Made by a program: the position numbers and the translations under genes | Notes under the pieces: model-generated | Seen by the model: the letters and a program-made list of their open reading frames with translations, nothing else | The model's database searches: none | What the model was told of the DNA's origin: nothing | Shown: one piece after another, positions 8,405-16,379 of the stretch | Position numbering within the stretch: position 1 is the stretch's first letter | Layout of the letters: every line of letters starts with the position of its first letter | Origin: Aminobacter aminovorans | GTDB taxonomy: Bacteria > Pseudomonadota > Alphaproteobacteria > Rhizobiales > Rhizobiaceae | NCBI RefSeq assembly: GCF_900445235.1 | Contig: NZ_UFSM01000001.1 | Coordinates: 62,001-126,000, forward strand | Reading direction: 5' to 3' | DNA length: 64,000 nt

Positions 8405-9385
8405 ATGAACAAGCCCGTTACCTCCACGCGCCTACCAGGTCGCGGACGCATCTATGGCTCCATCACCGAAACGATCGGCGACACGCCGCTGGTGCGGCTC
8501 GACAAGTTCGCCAAGGAGAAGGGCGTGGCGGCGAACCTGATCGCCAAGCTGGAGTTCTTCAATCCGATCGCATCGGTCAAGGACCGTATCGGCGTCGCCA
8601 TGGTCGAGGCACTGGAGGCCGACGGCCGCATCGAGCCGGGCAAGAGCACGCTGATCGAGCCGACCTCCGGCAACACCGGCATCGCGCTCGCCTTCGCCGC
8701 GGCCGCCAAGGGCTACAAGCTGATCCTGACCATGCCCGAAACGATGTCGATCGAACGCCGCAAGATGCTGGCGCTGCTCGGCGCCGAACTGGTGCTGACC
8801 GAAGGCGCCAAGGGCATGAAGGGCGCAATCGCCAAGGCCGAAGAGCTGGTGCAGACCATTCCGAACGCCATCATTCCGCAGCAGTTCGAGAACCCGGCCA
8901 ACCCCGAGATCCATCGCCAGACGACGGCCGAGGAGATCTGGAACGACACGCAAGGCGGAATCGACATCTTTGTTGCCGGCATCGGCACCGGCGGCACGAT
9001 CACCGGTGTCGGCCAGGTGATCAAGGCCCGCAAGCCGTCGCTGCATGTCGTGGCAGTCGAGCCCGAGGGTTCGCCGGTGCTGTCGGGCGGCCAGCCCGGC
9101 CCGCACAAGATTCAGGGCATCGGCGCCGGCTTCGCGCCCAAGGTGCTCGACACGAGCGTCTATGACGAGATCATCAAGGTTTCCAACGAGGATGCGGTGG
9201 CAAACGCCCGTCTCGTCGCGCGTCTCGAAGGCGTGCCGGTCGGCATCTCCTCAGGTGCAGCGCTGCAGGCAGCCGTCATCGTTGGCTCGCGGCCGGAGAA
9301 TGCCGGCAAGAACATCGTTGTGGTGATCCCGTCCTTTGCCGAGCGATATCTCTCGACGGTGCTGTTCGAGGGACTGGGCGGGTAA
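8405..9385 (+). CDS. cysK: cysteine synthase A
   Basis: A 326-residue O-acetylserine sulfhydrylase that makes cysteine from O-acetylserine and sulfide with pyridoxal phosphate. The PLP lysine is Lys59 in NPIASVKDR, the substrate loop is [10 protein letters not shown], and the phosphate cradle is [10 protein letters not shown]. Length matches CysK. ATG 8405 follows GGGAGCGAAATCG. The 26-bp palindrome lies upstream. No serine acetyltransferase gene is adjacent. Confidence 0.95.
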   Translation: MNKPVTSTRLPGRGRIYGSITETIGDTPLVRLDKFAKEKGVAANLIAKLEFFNPIASVKDRIGVAMVEALEADGRIEPGKSTLIEPTSGNTGIALAFAAAAKGYKLILTMPETMSIERRKMLALLGAELVLTEGAKGMKGAIAKAEELVQTIPNAIIPQQFENPANPEIHRQTTAEEIWNDTQGGIDIFVAGIGTGGTITGVGQVIKARKPSLHVVAVEPEGSPVLSGGQPGPHKIQGIGAGFAPKVLDTSVYDEIIKVSNEDAVANARLVARLEGVPVGISSGAALQAAVIVGSRPENAGKNIVVVIPSFAERYLSTVLFEGLGG

Positions 9386-9405
9386 GTCTTGCCGTCTACC
9401 TTGGT

Positions 9406-9543
9406 GCGCCTTCTCTCCTTGCGGGAGAAGGCGCTCCGGCTGGCTCCATACAGAGGTTCCTTCTTCAGCCTCTCATTTCTTCCAACCCCCTCATCCAACT
9501 CGGCGCTGCGCGCCGAGCCACCTTCGCCCACAGGAGGAGAAGG
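9406..9543. repeat. REP/RIME-like composite of three hairpins
   Basis: Three hairpins follow cysK. The first is GCGCCTTCTC / GAGAAGGCGC (9406-9434), the second CTCGGCGC / GCGCCGAG (9499-9517), and the third CCTTC..GAAGG (9521-9543), with CCCCCTCATCC between the first two. This matches the general layout of dispersed intergenic palindromes in rhizobia. It may also end the cysK transcript. Confidence 0.6.
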
Positions 9544-9577
9544 TAAGATCGTGGCACCCGGCTTTCCGCTGGAGGCT

Positions 9578-10822
9578 TTACCCGCCGCCCAGCGCCGCCC
9601 GCTTGCGCTTGAGGAAGTCGCGTACGGCCTGGTCGGATTCGAGGCCGATGGCGAGTTGGTAGGCCTTGTCGGCCTCACCCGCGTTTCCCGCCAGTGACAA
9701 CAGTTCGGCGCGCGCTGCCCAATAGGGCTGGTATTCGTTGAGCCTTGGGTCGTCGATGGCGTCAAGCAGGGCCAGGCCTTGTTCGAGCGCGCCCGCATAA
9801 GCCACCGCCACCGCATGGTTGACGGCAATGACCGGCGAGGCCGAAAGCGTCATCAGGCCGGTATAAAGGGTTGCGATCGCCATCCAGTCGGTGCGGCCGT
9901 CAAAGCGCCGCGCAGCATGAGCCGACTGGATCGCCGCCTCAACCTGGTAGCGGCCGATGCCGTGCAAGGCGCCGGCGCGCTGAAGTAATGCGTCGGCCTC
10001 GCCAATCAGGGCGCCATCCCACAACAAAGTGTCCTGTTCGCTGAGCGGCACGAATTCACTCAGCGGACCGCGGCGGGCTGGCCGCCGTGCCTCGGCATGC
10101 AGCATCAGGGACAGCAGGCACAGTGCCTCCGGTTCGTCTGGCAGCAGGTCGACCACCAACCGGCCGAGCCAGATAGCTTCGGATGCGAGGTTGCGGCGGC
10201 GGGATTCGGCACCACTGGCATCCGTCCAGCCTTCGGAGAAGGCGGCGTAGATCGCTTCCAGAACGGCCCGCAGCCTTTCGGCGAGTTCGGCCTTTTCAGG
10301 AATGCGAAACGGGACGCCGGCTTGCCTGATGCACGACTTGGCCCGCACCAGGCGCTGGCCCATTGTCGAAGGCGAGACCAGGAAGGCCGAAGCGATGGTG
10401 GCGGCATCAAAGCCGAGGACTGCCTGCAGGATCAGCGGCGCGCGCACGCCTGCCTCGATCGCCGGGTGGGCGCAGGCGAACATCAGGCCGAGCCGGTCGT
10501 CGGGAAACTTCTCGCGCGCCATCTCCTGCTCCAGTTCTTCGCCGATCAGACGCAGATGCGCCTGGCCGGCCTCCCCGGTCATGCGTCGCCGCTGCTGGTC
10601 GACGGAACGCCGCCGCGCCACCGTCAGCAGCCAGGCCTCGGGATGGTTCGGCACGCCCGTCTCGGGCCATCTCGACAAGGCCGCGGCAAAAGCGTCGGCG
10701 AGTGCGTCCTCGGCACCGGCGACATCGCGGGTGCGCGCCGAAAGATAGGCAACGAGCCTGCCGTAGCTCTGGCGGGCCGCGGCTTCCGCCGCCGCCCGCG
10801 CCTGTTCGGCAGCTGGCGCCAT
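9578..10822 (-). CDS. ECF42-type RNA polymerase sigma factor with long C-terminal extension
   Basis: A 414-residue sigma-70-family protein. Residues 15-80 look like region 2 (DAFAAALSRWPETGVPNHPEAWLLTVARRR), about 120-175 like region 4 with the HTH LVSPSTMGQRLVRAK, and the last 200 residues form an alpha-helical, TPR-like extension (DUF6596 type). This architecture defines the ECF42 group, which uses its extension, not a classical membrane anti-sigma factor. The start is ATG 10822, one base after the stop of the DGPF/YCII gene, so translation is probably coupled. That pairing is a hallmark of ECF42 loci. Confidence 0.85.
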   Translation of the reverse strand: MAPAAEQARAAAEAAARQSYGRLVAYLSARTRDVAGAEDALADAFAAALSRWPETGVPNHPEAWLLTVARRRSVDQQRRRMTGEAGQAHLRLIGEELEQEMAREKFPDDRLGLMFACAHPAIEAGVRAPLILQAVLGFDAATIASAFLVSPSTMGQRLVRAKSCIRQAGVPFRIPEKAELAERLRAVLEAIYAAFSEGWTDASGAESRRRNLASEAIWLGRLVVDLLPDEPEALCLLSLMLHAEARRPARRGPLSEFVPLSEQDTLLWDGALIGEADALLQRAGALHGIGRYQVEAAIQSAHAARRFDGRTDWMAIATLYTGLMTLSASPVIAVNHAVAVAYAGALEQGLALLDAIDDPRLNEYQPYWAARAELLSLAGNAGEADKAYQLAIGLESDQAVRDFLKRKRAALGGG

Positions 10823-10823
10823 G

Positions 10824-11174
10824 CTAGCGGGTCGGCCAGATCGGGCGCACTTCGACGATGCCGTAATTGGCGCTGGGGCAGCGCGCCGCCCAGCCGAGCG
10901 CGGCATCGAGATCCGGCGCCTCGATGATGTAGAAGCCGCCGAGTTGCTCCTTGGTCGTGGCGAACGGGCCATCGAGCACTTCGGTCTTGCCGTCGCGAAC
11001 TCGAACCGTGGTGGCCGACGACGCGCCGCGCAGGCGCTCGCCCGAAACCATGGCTCCAGCTTTGATCAGCGCTTCATTGTAGGCCATATAGGGCGCGCTC
11101 ATCTTCTCCTGGTCTTCCCGACTTGCCGCCGCAAGCGGTGTGTCGTCGTGATGAAGCAGAAGCATGTACTGCAT
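10824..11174 (-). CDS. DGPF/YCII-domain protein, ECF42 partner
   Basis: A 116-residue YCII-related protein beginning MQYMLLLHHDD, with the family-defining DGPF motif in LDGPFATTKEQLGGFYIIE (about residues 70-88). The fold is ferredoxin-like and related to YciI enzymes; its role is not established. It is the first gene of a two-gene unit with the sigma factor (one-base gap). ATG 11174 is preceded by GGAGACGAC; a longer frame to 11231 lacks a ribosome site. Confidence 0.85.
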   Translation of the reverse strand: MQYMLLLHHDDTPLAAASREDQEKMSAPYMAYNEALIKAGAMVSGERLRGASSATTVRVRDGKTEVLDGPFATTKEQLGGFYIIEAPDLDAALGWAARCPSANYGIVEVRPIWPTR

Positions 11175-11443
11175 TGTCGTCTCCTGTTGTTCCCGGCCGC
11201 GTCGTCGCGGGCCGAACGGAAGTCGCGCCACTTCGACGGATTTCTACAGGCTAGCAGAGTTTTTTTCGGCCGCGCGCCGGTGGACTACGAAAAACGACCC
11301 CGATTGCGGGGGATCATGAAGGCAGCAGAGCCGTAGCGGCTGGACCGGCGAAAAATCGATCCTGGCAAGCGTGTGCCCGCCTTGAGCAGGATGTCGGCGG
11401 CATGTCATATCCGAGCGCCGGGGAAGAACGGCTGGGGGCAGAA

Positions 11444-12064
11444 ATGTACAGGCTTTACACACGCGCCGGCAGCGGCGGCTTTGTCGTCGAGGCGGCTTTC
11501 GCACTGGCGGGTGTGCCATTCGAGCGCATCGAGGTGGTCAAGGGCGTCGAGCCCGCAGCAGAGTTCCGCAAGATAAGCCCGCTTGGCCAGGTGCCGGCGC
11601 TGGTGCTGCCGGACGGACAGGCGATGACCGAGTCGGCTGCGATGTGTCAGTTGATCGCCGAACGCCATCCCTACGCCCGGCTGGCACCTTCGGTGGATGC
11701 GTCTGGGCGCGCCGACTTCCTGCGCTGGATGGCTTTCCTGACATCGGTGACCTATCCGGCGCTGCTGCGCGAATATTACGCCCATCGCTATACCACGGAC
11801 GCTCTTGGCATCGAGGCGGTGAAGGCAGCCGCGATCGCCGAGGCGGAGCGCAGCTTCGGCGTTGTCGAGGCGGCACTGCAAGACCGGGACTGGCTCGCCG
11901 GCACGCATATGTCGATCGCCGACGTCTATCTGCTGATGCTGGCGTATTGGCACCCGGAGCCGGGCAAACTCGCTCTCGCCTGGCCCAACATCGCGCGCCT
12001 GTGCACGGTTCTCAAGGAGGATGCCGTGCTGACGGAGCTGAACGCCAGCCACGCCATGTGGTGA
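11444..12064 (+). CDS. glutathione S-transferase family protein
   Basis: A 206-residue GST. The N-terminal thioredoxin-like half has YRLYTRAGSGG, the cis-Pro loop GQVPALVLPDG and the glutathione-binding TESAAM; the C-terminal half is all-helical with the SIADVYLLM motif. ATG 11444 is preferred (GGGGGCA upstream), giving a standard GST N-terminus; a start at 11402 would add 14 residues. It is transcribed divergently from the ECF42 unit. The substrate is unknown. Confidence 0.8.
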   Translation: MYRLYTRAGSGGFVVEAAFALAGVPFERIEVVKGVEPAAEFRKISPLGQVPALVLPDGQAMTESAAMCQLIAERHPYARLAPSVDASGRADFLRWMAFLTSVTYPALLREYYAHRYTTDALGIEAVKAAAIAEAERSFGVVEAALQDRDWLAGTHMSIADVYLLMLAYWHPEPGKLALAWPNIARLCTVLKEDAVLTELNASHAMW

Positions 12065-12071
12065 AGGCGGA

Positions 12072-12093
12072 ACGGCCCGTATGAACGGGCCGT
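12072..12093 (+). terminator. hairpin after the GST gene
   Basis: ACGGCCCGT and ACGGGCCGT form a nine-base perfect stem with an ATGA loop, eight bases after the GST stop. No U-tract follows, so termination efficiency is doubtful. Confidence 0.4.
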
Positions 12094-12199
12094 CAAGGCG
12101 TCCGCATTCGCGAAGAAGCAGCGCGCCAGTTCGTTATCGTGTCTTGAAGAGCTCGTCTTGAGGTTTGCCGGCTTGCGCCGCCGGCGGAGCGAGCAAGCC

Positions 12200-12307
12200 T
12201 TAGAGGCGCGTGGCGACAATCGCCCGGCGTTCGCCGCGCAAGGTGGTCGAGCGGTGATCGCTGGTCGGCCGCGCGATGCGGCTTTCGTGACGTCCGGTAA
12301 CAGTCAT
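12200..12307 (-). CDS. tiny Arg-rich ORF (35 aa)
   Basis: A 35-residue reading frame beginning MTVTGRHESRIARP and ending IVATRL, with 8 arginines. It starts two bases after the stop of the 50-residue ORF upstream and has no ribosome site of its own, so it would rely on translational coupling. There is no recognised family. Support is positional and compositional only. Confidence 0.3.
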   Translation of the reverse strand: MTVTGRHESRIARPTSDHRSTTLRGERRAIVATRL

Positions 12308-12309
12308 GC

Positions 12310-12462
12310 TCAGTGGAACGTCACGCGCGACTGAAGCGTGTTTGTGCGGCGCGCGCAGGCAGGTCCCGGACCGCGCATGTAGTGGCGTTCGGGGCGGTAG
12401 GTCGGTGCGATGAATTCGCGAAACGCCACAGCGGCGTAAGTGAGGTGGTTCCAGATAGCCAT
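12310..12462 (-). CDS. small hypothetical protein (50 aa)
   Basis: A 50-residue frame beginning MAIWNHLTYAAVAFREF, with a hydrophobic N-terminal half and a basic, Pro-rich C-terminal half. CAGGGATAAGAACA upstream supplies a plausible ribosome site, and codon third positions are GC-rich as in neighbouring genes. No family is recognised. It is followed two bases later by a second tiny frame. It fills an otherwise empty gap of almost 700 bases between the GST and arsR-like genes. Confidence 0.42.
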   Translation of the reverse strand: MAIWNHLTYAAVAFREFIAPTYRPERHYMRGPGPACARRTNTLQSRVTFH

Positions 12463-12651
12463 TGTTCTTATCCCTGTCCGCCCGGGGCTCGTCCCGAACG
12501 TGAAAGCGATCATAGCCGGCGGGTGTGAATCTTCGGTGAACGCGATGTTAATCTTCGTGTGAAAATGCGCCCGATCAGGGCTGAATAGTGTTTTTTTCTA
12601 GGCATTTAGGCCGGATGGGGGAGCATTGGTTAAGATGTGTCTTTTGCGCCA

Positions 12652-12711
12652 CCGATGTAACGGCCGATTGCCGCGAAACTATCCACAGGTTTCGCAGCGC
12701 GGTTACATCGG
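12652..12711. other. nested dyad symmetry downstream of the ArsR gene
   Basis: CCGATGTAAC (12652-12661) pairs exactly with GTTACATCGG (12702-12711). Inside it, GCGAAAC (12673-12679) pairs with GTTTCGC (12689-12695) around a nine-base loop that contains CTATCCACA. It lies 39 bases beyond the ArsR stop. No T-run follows on either side. Confidence 0.45.
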
Positions 12712-12749
12712 CAGAGGCTGTCAGCGGCGTGACTGCGACGGATCGGGCG

Positions 12750-13430
12750 TCAGGCGAGGAACAGCTTCTCGAAAGCCTGGCGCCCCGGCGGGGTGAATTC
12801 GACGACGCGGCTGCCTGTGGGGCGGCGCGCCCATTTCTCGGCGAGGATCTTGTCGAGGATGGCGGTGCCCAGCGATCCCGCCAGATGCGAACGCCTGACG
12901 CTCCAGTCGAGACAGGCGCGGCACATCGGCCGGCGCGAGGCACCGAGCGTCGACGTATCGATGCCGATGGCGGCGAAGAAGCCCTGGCCCGCCGGCCCGA
13001 GCCGGATCTCCTCGTCGTCGCGGAGGATGATCTCTTGGGCAATGAGGCGGTCGAACATCGCCACCGCATGGTCGCCGGCGAGATGGTCGTAGCAGACGCG
13101 GGCTTCGCGCATCGACTTGTCACGCGGGCCCGGACGCGCACGCTTGGGCCCGGAATGGGCGGCGACGCCGCTGATCGCCTCGATCATGCTGGCGACGTCG
13201 GCGCCTGACAACGCGTAGTAGCGATGCCTGCCCTGGTTCGCCACCGTCAGCAGCTTGCCGTCCATCAGCTTGGCGAGATGCGAACTGGCCGTCGGCAGCG
13301 AAACGCCGGCTTCGAGCGCCAGCTCGCTGGCTGTCAGCGCGCCGCCATTCATCAGCGCGGTCAGCATGTTGGCGCGCGCCGGGTCGCCGACAAGGCTGGC
13401 GATGCGGGCGATATCAGGACCTTCCTTCAT
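12750..13430 (-). CDS. ArsR-type winged-helix regulator
   Basis: A 226-residue regulator. The N-terminal 85 residues are an ArsR-type winged helix (LVGDPARANMLTALMNGGALTASELALEAGVS.., with recognition helix SLPTASSHLAKL). The C-terminal region is extra and includes CRACLDWSVRR..HLAGSLG, typical of a longer ArsR subgroup without the classical metal box. ATG 13430 follows a strong GGAGG. It is divergent from the DUF1127/NIPSNAP/monooxygenase genes, which it may control. The ligand is unknown. Confidence 0.8.
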   Translation of the reverse strand: MKEGPDIARIASLVGDPARANMLTALMNGGALTASELALEAGVSLPTASSHLAKLMDGKLLTVANQGRHRYYALSGADVASMIEAISGVAAHSGPKRARPGPRDKSMREARVCYDHLAGDHAVAMFDRLIAQEIILRDDEEIRLGPAGQGFFAAIGIDTSTLGASRRPMCRACLDWSVRRSHLAGSLGTAILDKILAEKWARRPTGSRVVEFTPPGRQAFEKLFLA

Positions 13431-13449
13431 GGCGTAACTACCTCCATAG

Positions 13450-13465
13450 TTCGATGGTAGTCGAA
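13450..13465. promoter_or_regulatory. possible ArsR operator
   Basis: TTCGA-N6-TCGAA is a short dyad in the divergent promoter region of the ArsR and DUF1127 genes, 20 bases from the ArsR start. Its size fits sites of small winged-helix repressors. An overlapping dyad ACTACC..GGTAGT lies to its left. Confidence 0.3.
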
Positions 13466-13514
13466 GCGTTCTCGTCAGGCAATGCGTATTCTCCGACCAG
13501 ACAGAGGAGTGAGC

Positions 13515-13718
13515 ATGACGACGAAAAGCGAATTTGCCACCGCCCCGAGACGCCTGCCGCTGGGTGTGTTCGGCCGGGTGCTGGCATGCCTATCCCGCGG
13601 CTACGACAGGCATCTGCAACGGCTCGACCTTTCCGAACTGACCGACGAACAGCTCGATGACATCGGCGTCTGTCGCCGCGAGGCCGAGCGTGAAATTGCA
13701 AAACCCTTCTGGCGCTAG
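13515..13718 (+). CDS. DUF1127 domain protein
   Basis: A 67-residue basic protein with the C-terminal DUF1127 pattern LSELTDEQLDDIGVCRREAEREIAKPFW. Members are short arginine-rich proteins of alphaproteobacteria linked to RNA or phosphate metabolism in a few studied cases; the role of this one is unknown. ATG 13515 has GAGGAG upstream. It is the first gene of a rightward set that continues with the NIPSNAP and monooxygenase genes. Confidence 0.75.
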   Translation: MTTKSEFATAPRRLPLGVFGRVLACLSRGYDRHLQRLDLSELTDEQLDDIGVCRREAEREIAKPFWR

Positions 13719-13782
13719 CACGCCACCTTGGCCGGATGCTTCGACGCCGGCCGAACTATTGCCAACATTTCCGGAGACCAAG

Positions 13783-14169
13783 ATGACCATCACCTGCTTC
13801 ATCCGCTACCAGATCGACCCGTTCGGCAAGGCGGCTTTCGAGGCGTATGCCCGCAACTGGGGCCAGGCGATCCCGCGCTGCGGTGCCGACCTCGTCGGCT
13901 ACTTCGCCCCGCATGAGGGCTCGGCGACGACCGCCTATGGCGTCTACAACATCGAAAGCCTGGCCGCATACGAAGCCTATCGGGCGCGGCTCGCCGCCGA
14001 CCCGATGGGCCGCGAGAACTACGAGTTCGCCCGGCGGGAGAAGTTCATCCTCAAAGAGGACCGCATCTTCCTGAAGCAGGCATCGGGGCCGCATGCGGCC
14101 CTGCATGATCCCGAAAAGTTGCAGGCGTTGCGGACAGGAATCATGCAACAGGAAAGCGTGCAGCCATGA
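13783..14169 (+). CDS. NIPSNAP family protein
   Basis: A 128-residue protein starting MTITCFIRYQIDPFGKAAFEAYARNW, with the NIPSNAP-type dimeric alpha/beta-barrel pattern (VGYFAPHEG..AYGVYNIESLAAYEAYRARL). The biochemical function of this family is poorly known. Its last four bases overlap the start of the monooxygenase gene (ATGA), so the two are translationally coupled and may act together. Confidence 0.75.
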   Translation: MTITCFIRYQIDPFGKAAFEAYARNWGQAIPRCGADLVGYFAPHEGSATTAYGVYNIESLAAYEAYRARLAADPMGRENYEFARREKFILKEDRIFLKQASGPHAALHDPEKLQALRTGIMQQESVQP

Positions 14170-14510
14170 TCGCCGTCATCTTCGAGGTCGAGCCGGCGGA
14201 GGGCCGGCGCGACGCCTATCTCGGCATTGCCGCCGACCTGCGTCCGCTGCTCCAGAGCATCGACGGCTTCCTTTCGATCGAGCGGTTCCAGAGCCTGGGC
14301 GATCCGAAGCGGCTTTTGTCGCTGTCGTTCTGGCGCGACGAGGAAGCGGTGAAGGCGTGGCGCAACACCGAGGAGCACAGGCAGGCACAGATAGCCGGGC
14401 GCAGCGGGGTGTTTTCCACATATCGGCTGCGCATCGCCCATGTCGTGCGGGACTATGGACTGGCCGAGCGGGCGGAGGCGCCGGGGGATAGTCGGGAGGT
14501 GCATGGGTGA
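14166..14510 (+). CDS. antibiotic biosynthesis monooxygenase-like (ABM) protein
   Basis: A 114-residue ABM-superfamily protein (MIAVIFEVEPAEGRRDAYL..LSLSFWRDEEAVKAWRNTEEHRQAQ). The fold is a small ferredoxin-like dimer; relatives are cofactor-free oxygenases or heme-degrading proteins. It overlaps the NIPSNAP gene by ATGA. The pair sits downstream of the divergent ArsR regulator. Substrate unknown. Confidence 0.72.
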   Translation: MIAVIFEVEPAEGRRDAYLGIAADLRPLLQSIDGFLSIERFQSLGDPKRLLSLSFWRDEEAVKAWRNTEEHRQAQIAGRSGVFSTYRLRIAHVVRDYGLAERAEAPGDSREVHG

Positions 14511-14682
14511 GGCTGCGATCCTTCGTGCCACCGCTCTGCCCTGCCGGGCAACTCCCCCCCCAAGGAGGGATTAGTCGCGTCCTCGACGGCCTCTCGTCCT
14601 GCGATGTTTGACCGATAGCTTTGCCACATTGCTGACCGACGAATGCAGGCCGGCCTCAGAGAGGGGGTGCCGGCCGCGCCCT

Positions 14683-15666
14683 TTACGCGTTGCCGATCAG
14701 CACGCCTGCAGCAAAGACCAGCGCGCCGCCGAGGACCACCTGGAAGGCGGCGCGGAGGAAGGGGGTCTCCATGTAGCGGTTCTGGATGTAGGCGATGATC
14801 CAGAGCTCGAAGAACACAACGACCGCCGCAACCATCGTCGCCGTCCAGAAATGCGGGATCAGGTAGGGCAGCGCATGGCCGAGGCCGCCGAGCGTGGTCA
14901 TCAGGCCGGTGGTGATGCCGCGCTTGATCGGCGAGCCGCGGCCCGACAGCTTGCCGTCGTCGGAGGCGACCTCGGTGAAGCCCATCGAGATGCCGGCGCC
15001 GATCGAGGCGGCGAGGCCGACGAGAAAGGTCTGCCAGGTGTCGTGGGTTGCGAAGGCGGCGGCAAAGATCGGCGCCAGCGTCGACACCGAGCCGTCCATC
15101 AGCCCGGCAAGGCCCGGCTGAACATAGGTCAGGATGAACTGGCGGCGCTCGACAAGCGTCTCCTTTTCGCTGACATGCTCGGGCACGTGCTTCTGCTCAA
15201 GCTTCTGGGCAAGCGATTCATGGCTCTGTTCGGCGAGCGCGAGATCGTCGAGCAGCTTGCGGGTGGTCGCATCACCGGTGCGCTTGGACGCCTCGACATA
15301 GAAACGATAGGCCTGCCGCTCCATCTCCTCGGCCTGCTCGCGCACCTTGGCGATGCCGAGCGGCCGCACCAGCCAGTCAGGCTTGCGCTCGTAATAGCCG
15401 CGCACATGCTCGCGCCGGATCAGCGGGATGCGTTCGCCAAAGCGCTTGCGGTGCTGCTCGATGAGCTGGTCACGATGGCCATCCTCCTCCTCGGCCATGT
15501 CCTCGAAGACCTTGGCCGATTGCGGAAACTCGTCGCGCAAACCGTCGGCATAAGCGCGATAGATACGGCCGTCATCCTCCTCCGATGAAATGGCTAGAGC
15601 CAGGATCTCCTGCTCGGACAAGGAATCGAATGCGCGGCGGCCGAAGCCGAAAACACGGGACAACAT
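14683..15666 (-). CDS. mbfA: membrane-bound ferritin / iron exporter MbfA
   Basis: A 327-residue fusion protein. Residues about 15-160 form a ferritin-like four-helix domain with iron-ligand motifs (EEEDGHRDQLIEQH, EEMERQAYRFYVEA, LAEQSHESL), and about 180-327 a VIT1/CCC1-type membrane domain with several helices (IGAGISMGFTEVASDDGK). This is the architecture of rhizobial MbfA, which exports ferrous iron and protects against iron and peroxide stress. ATG 15666 is preceded by GGAAGA. An iron control element lies 14 bases upstream, predicting Irr repression under low iron. Confidence 0.92.
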   Translation of the reverse strand: MLSRVFGFGRRAFDSLSEQEILALAISSEEDDGRIYRAYADGLRDEFPQSAKVFEDMAEEEDGHRDQLIEQHRKRFGERIPLIRREHVRGYYERKPDWLVRPLGIAKVREQAEEMERQAYRFYVEASKRTGDATTRKLLDDLALAEQSHESLAQKLEQKHVPEHVSEKETLVERRQFILTYVQPGLAGLMDGSVSTLAPIFAAAFATHDTWQTFLVGLAASIGAGISMGFTEVASDDGKLSGRGSPIKRGITTGLMTTLGGLGHALPYLIPHFWTATMVAAVVVFFELWIIAYIQNRYMETPFLRAAFQVVLGGALVFAAGVLIGNA

Positions 15667-15679
15667 CTGCGAATCTTCC

Positions 15680-15700
15680 AGTTTAGAATAATTCTAAACT
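15680..15700. promoter_or_regulatory. iron control element (Irr site) of mbfA
   Basis: AGTTTAGAAT-A-ATTCTAAACT has two perfect ten-base arms and matches the Irr iron control element pattern TTTAGAA-N3-TTCTAAA. Its position directly upstream of mbfA agrees with known Irr control of this gene in rhizobia. Confidence 0.85.
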
Positions 15701-15784
15701 AGGCATTCGGCGCTGGCCGGTCAATGCGCATGGGCACCTGGCGGATCTATTTGCCGCATGCCAAAGAAGCTGCGGCGACCTCCC

Positions 15785-15812
15785 TTGTTATAGGGAAATC
15801 TATGGTTATATA
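15785..15812 (+). promoter_or_regulatory. AT-rich promoter for the small HTH-like gene
   Basis: TTGTTA (15785) and TATATA (15807) are 16 bases apart in an AT-rich patch that stands out from the GC-rich surroundings. The predicted start site would be about 25 bases before ATG 15844. Confidence 0.45.
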
Positions 15813-15843
15813 GCCTAATCTCACCTGATAACGGGAATGCACA

Positions 15844-16167
15844 ATGGCGGCCAAGCAGCACGCGCATCACATCGACCCCAAGCCCGTGCTCGAGCTGATC
15901 GCCAGCATCGAAGCAGACCTCGCCCGCCTCAAGGGCATGCTCCAAGCGCAGCCGGAACAGTTCGACCCGGCCAACCCGCACAACAAGACCTGCGACGGCA
16001 AGCTGACGCCCGATGGCGTCGAATGCTGCTACCGTCTGTTCGACGAAGGCAAGTCGCGCTACTCGGTGGCCCAGGCGATGAAGATCTCGTTCGCGGCCGC
16101 GACCCACCGCTTCAACGCATGGCGAAAGGCAGGCGGTGAGAAACGCGTGCGGTCGCTGATGGGGTGA
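15844..16167 (+). CDS. hypothetical protein with HTH-like C-terminus
   Basis: A 107-residue soluble protein. The N-terminal half looks helical and possibly coiled (DPKPVLELIASIEADLARLKGML). The middle has CDG..VECC, and the C-terminal part (EGKSRYSVAQAMKISFAAATHRFNAWRKAG) resembles the resolvase-type helix-turn-helix. I do not recognise a named family. It has its own AT-rich promoter and a strong terminator, so it is a single-gene unit divergent from mbfA. DNA binding is an inference from the HTH-like pattern. Confidence 0.65.
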   Translation: MAAKQHAHHIDPKPVLELIASIEADLARLKGMLQAQPEQFDPANPHNKTCDGKLTPDGVECCYRLFDEGKSRYSVAQAMKISFAAATHRFNAWRKAGGEKRVRSLMG

Positions 16168-16187
16168 GGAGTGTTGGCCGCAGGCCA

Positions 16188-16213
16188 AGAAAAGCCAACG
16201 ATTTGGCTTTTCT
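16188..16213. terminator. bidirectional terminator
   Basis: AGAAAAGCCAA and TTGGCTTTTCT form an eleven-base perfect stem with a CGAT loop. The A-rich left arm and T-rich right arm allow termination in both directions between two convergent genes. Confidence 0.75.
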
Positions 16214-16301
16214 AACGACGAACGCCCGGAGCCATAGCGGAGGGCCGGAGGGCCAAGTCTCTTCTTCGCCAAGCGCCCCCTCTGCGGCCACTACGCGCCC
16301 A

Positions 16302-16328
16302 CCTCTCCCTCACTTCGTGAGGCAGAGG
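16302..16328. repeat. REP-like intergenic hairpin
   Basis: CCTCT-C-CCTCAC and GTGAGG-C-AGAGG form a stem with one C-C mismatch and a TTC loop. The surrounding pyrimidine-rich text resembles the composite repeat after cysK. Confidence 0.45.
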
Positions 16329-16379
16329 AATCGCCAATCCCTCGCAGGCCCTGAGCGCGTCGCCTCTACAAGGCGGCCA

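Noticed and set aside
12675..12695. DnaA-box-like CTATCCACA
   Set aside because: A single near-match with no AT-rich region, no cluster of boxes and no replication gene nearby; it does not make an origin.
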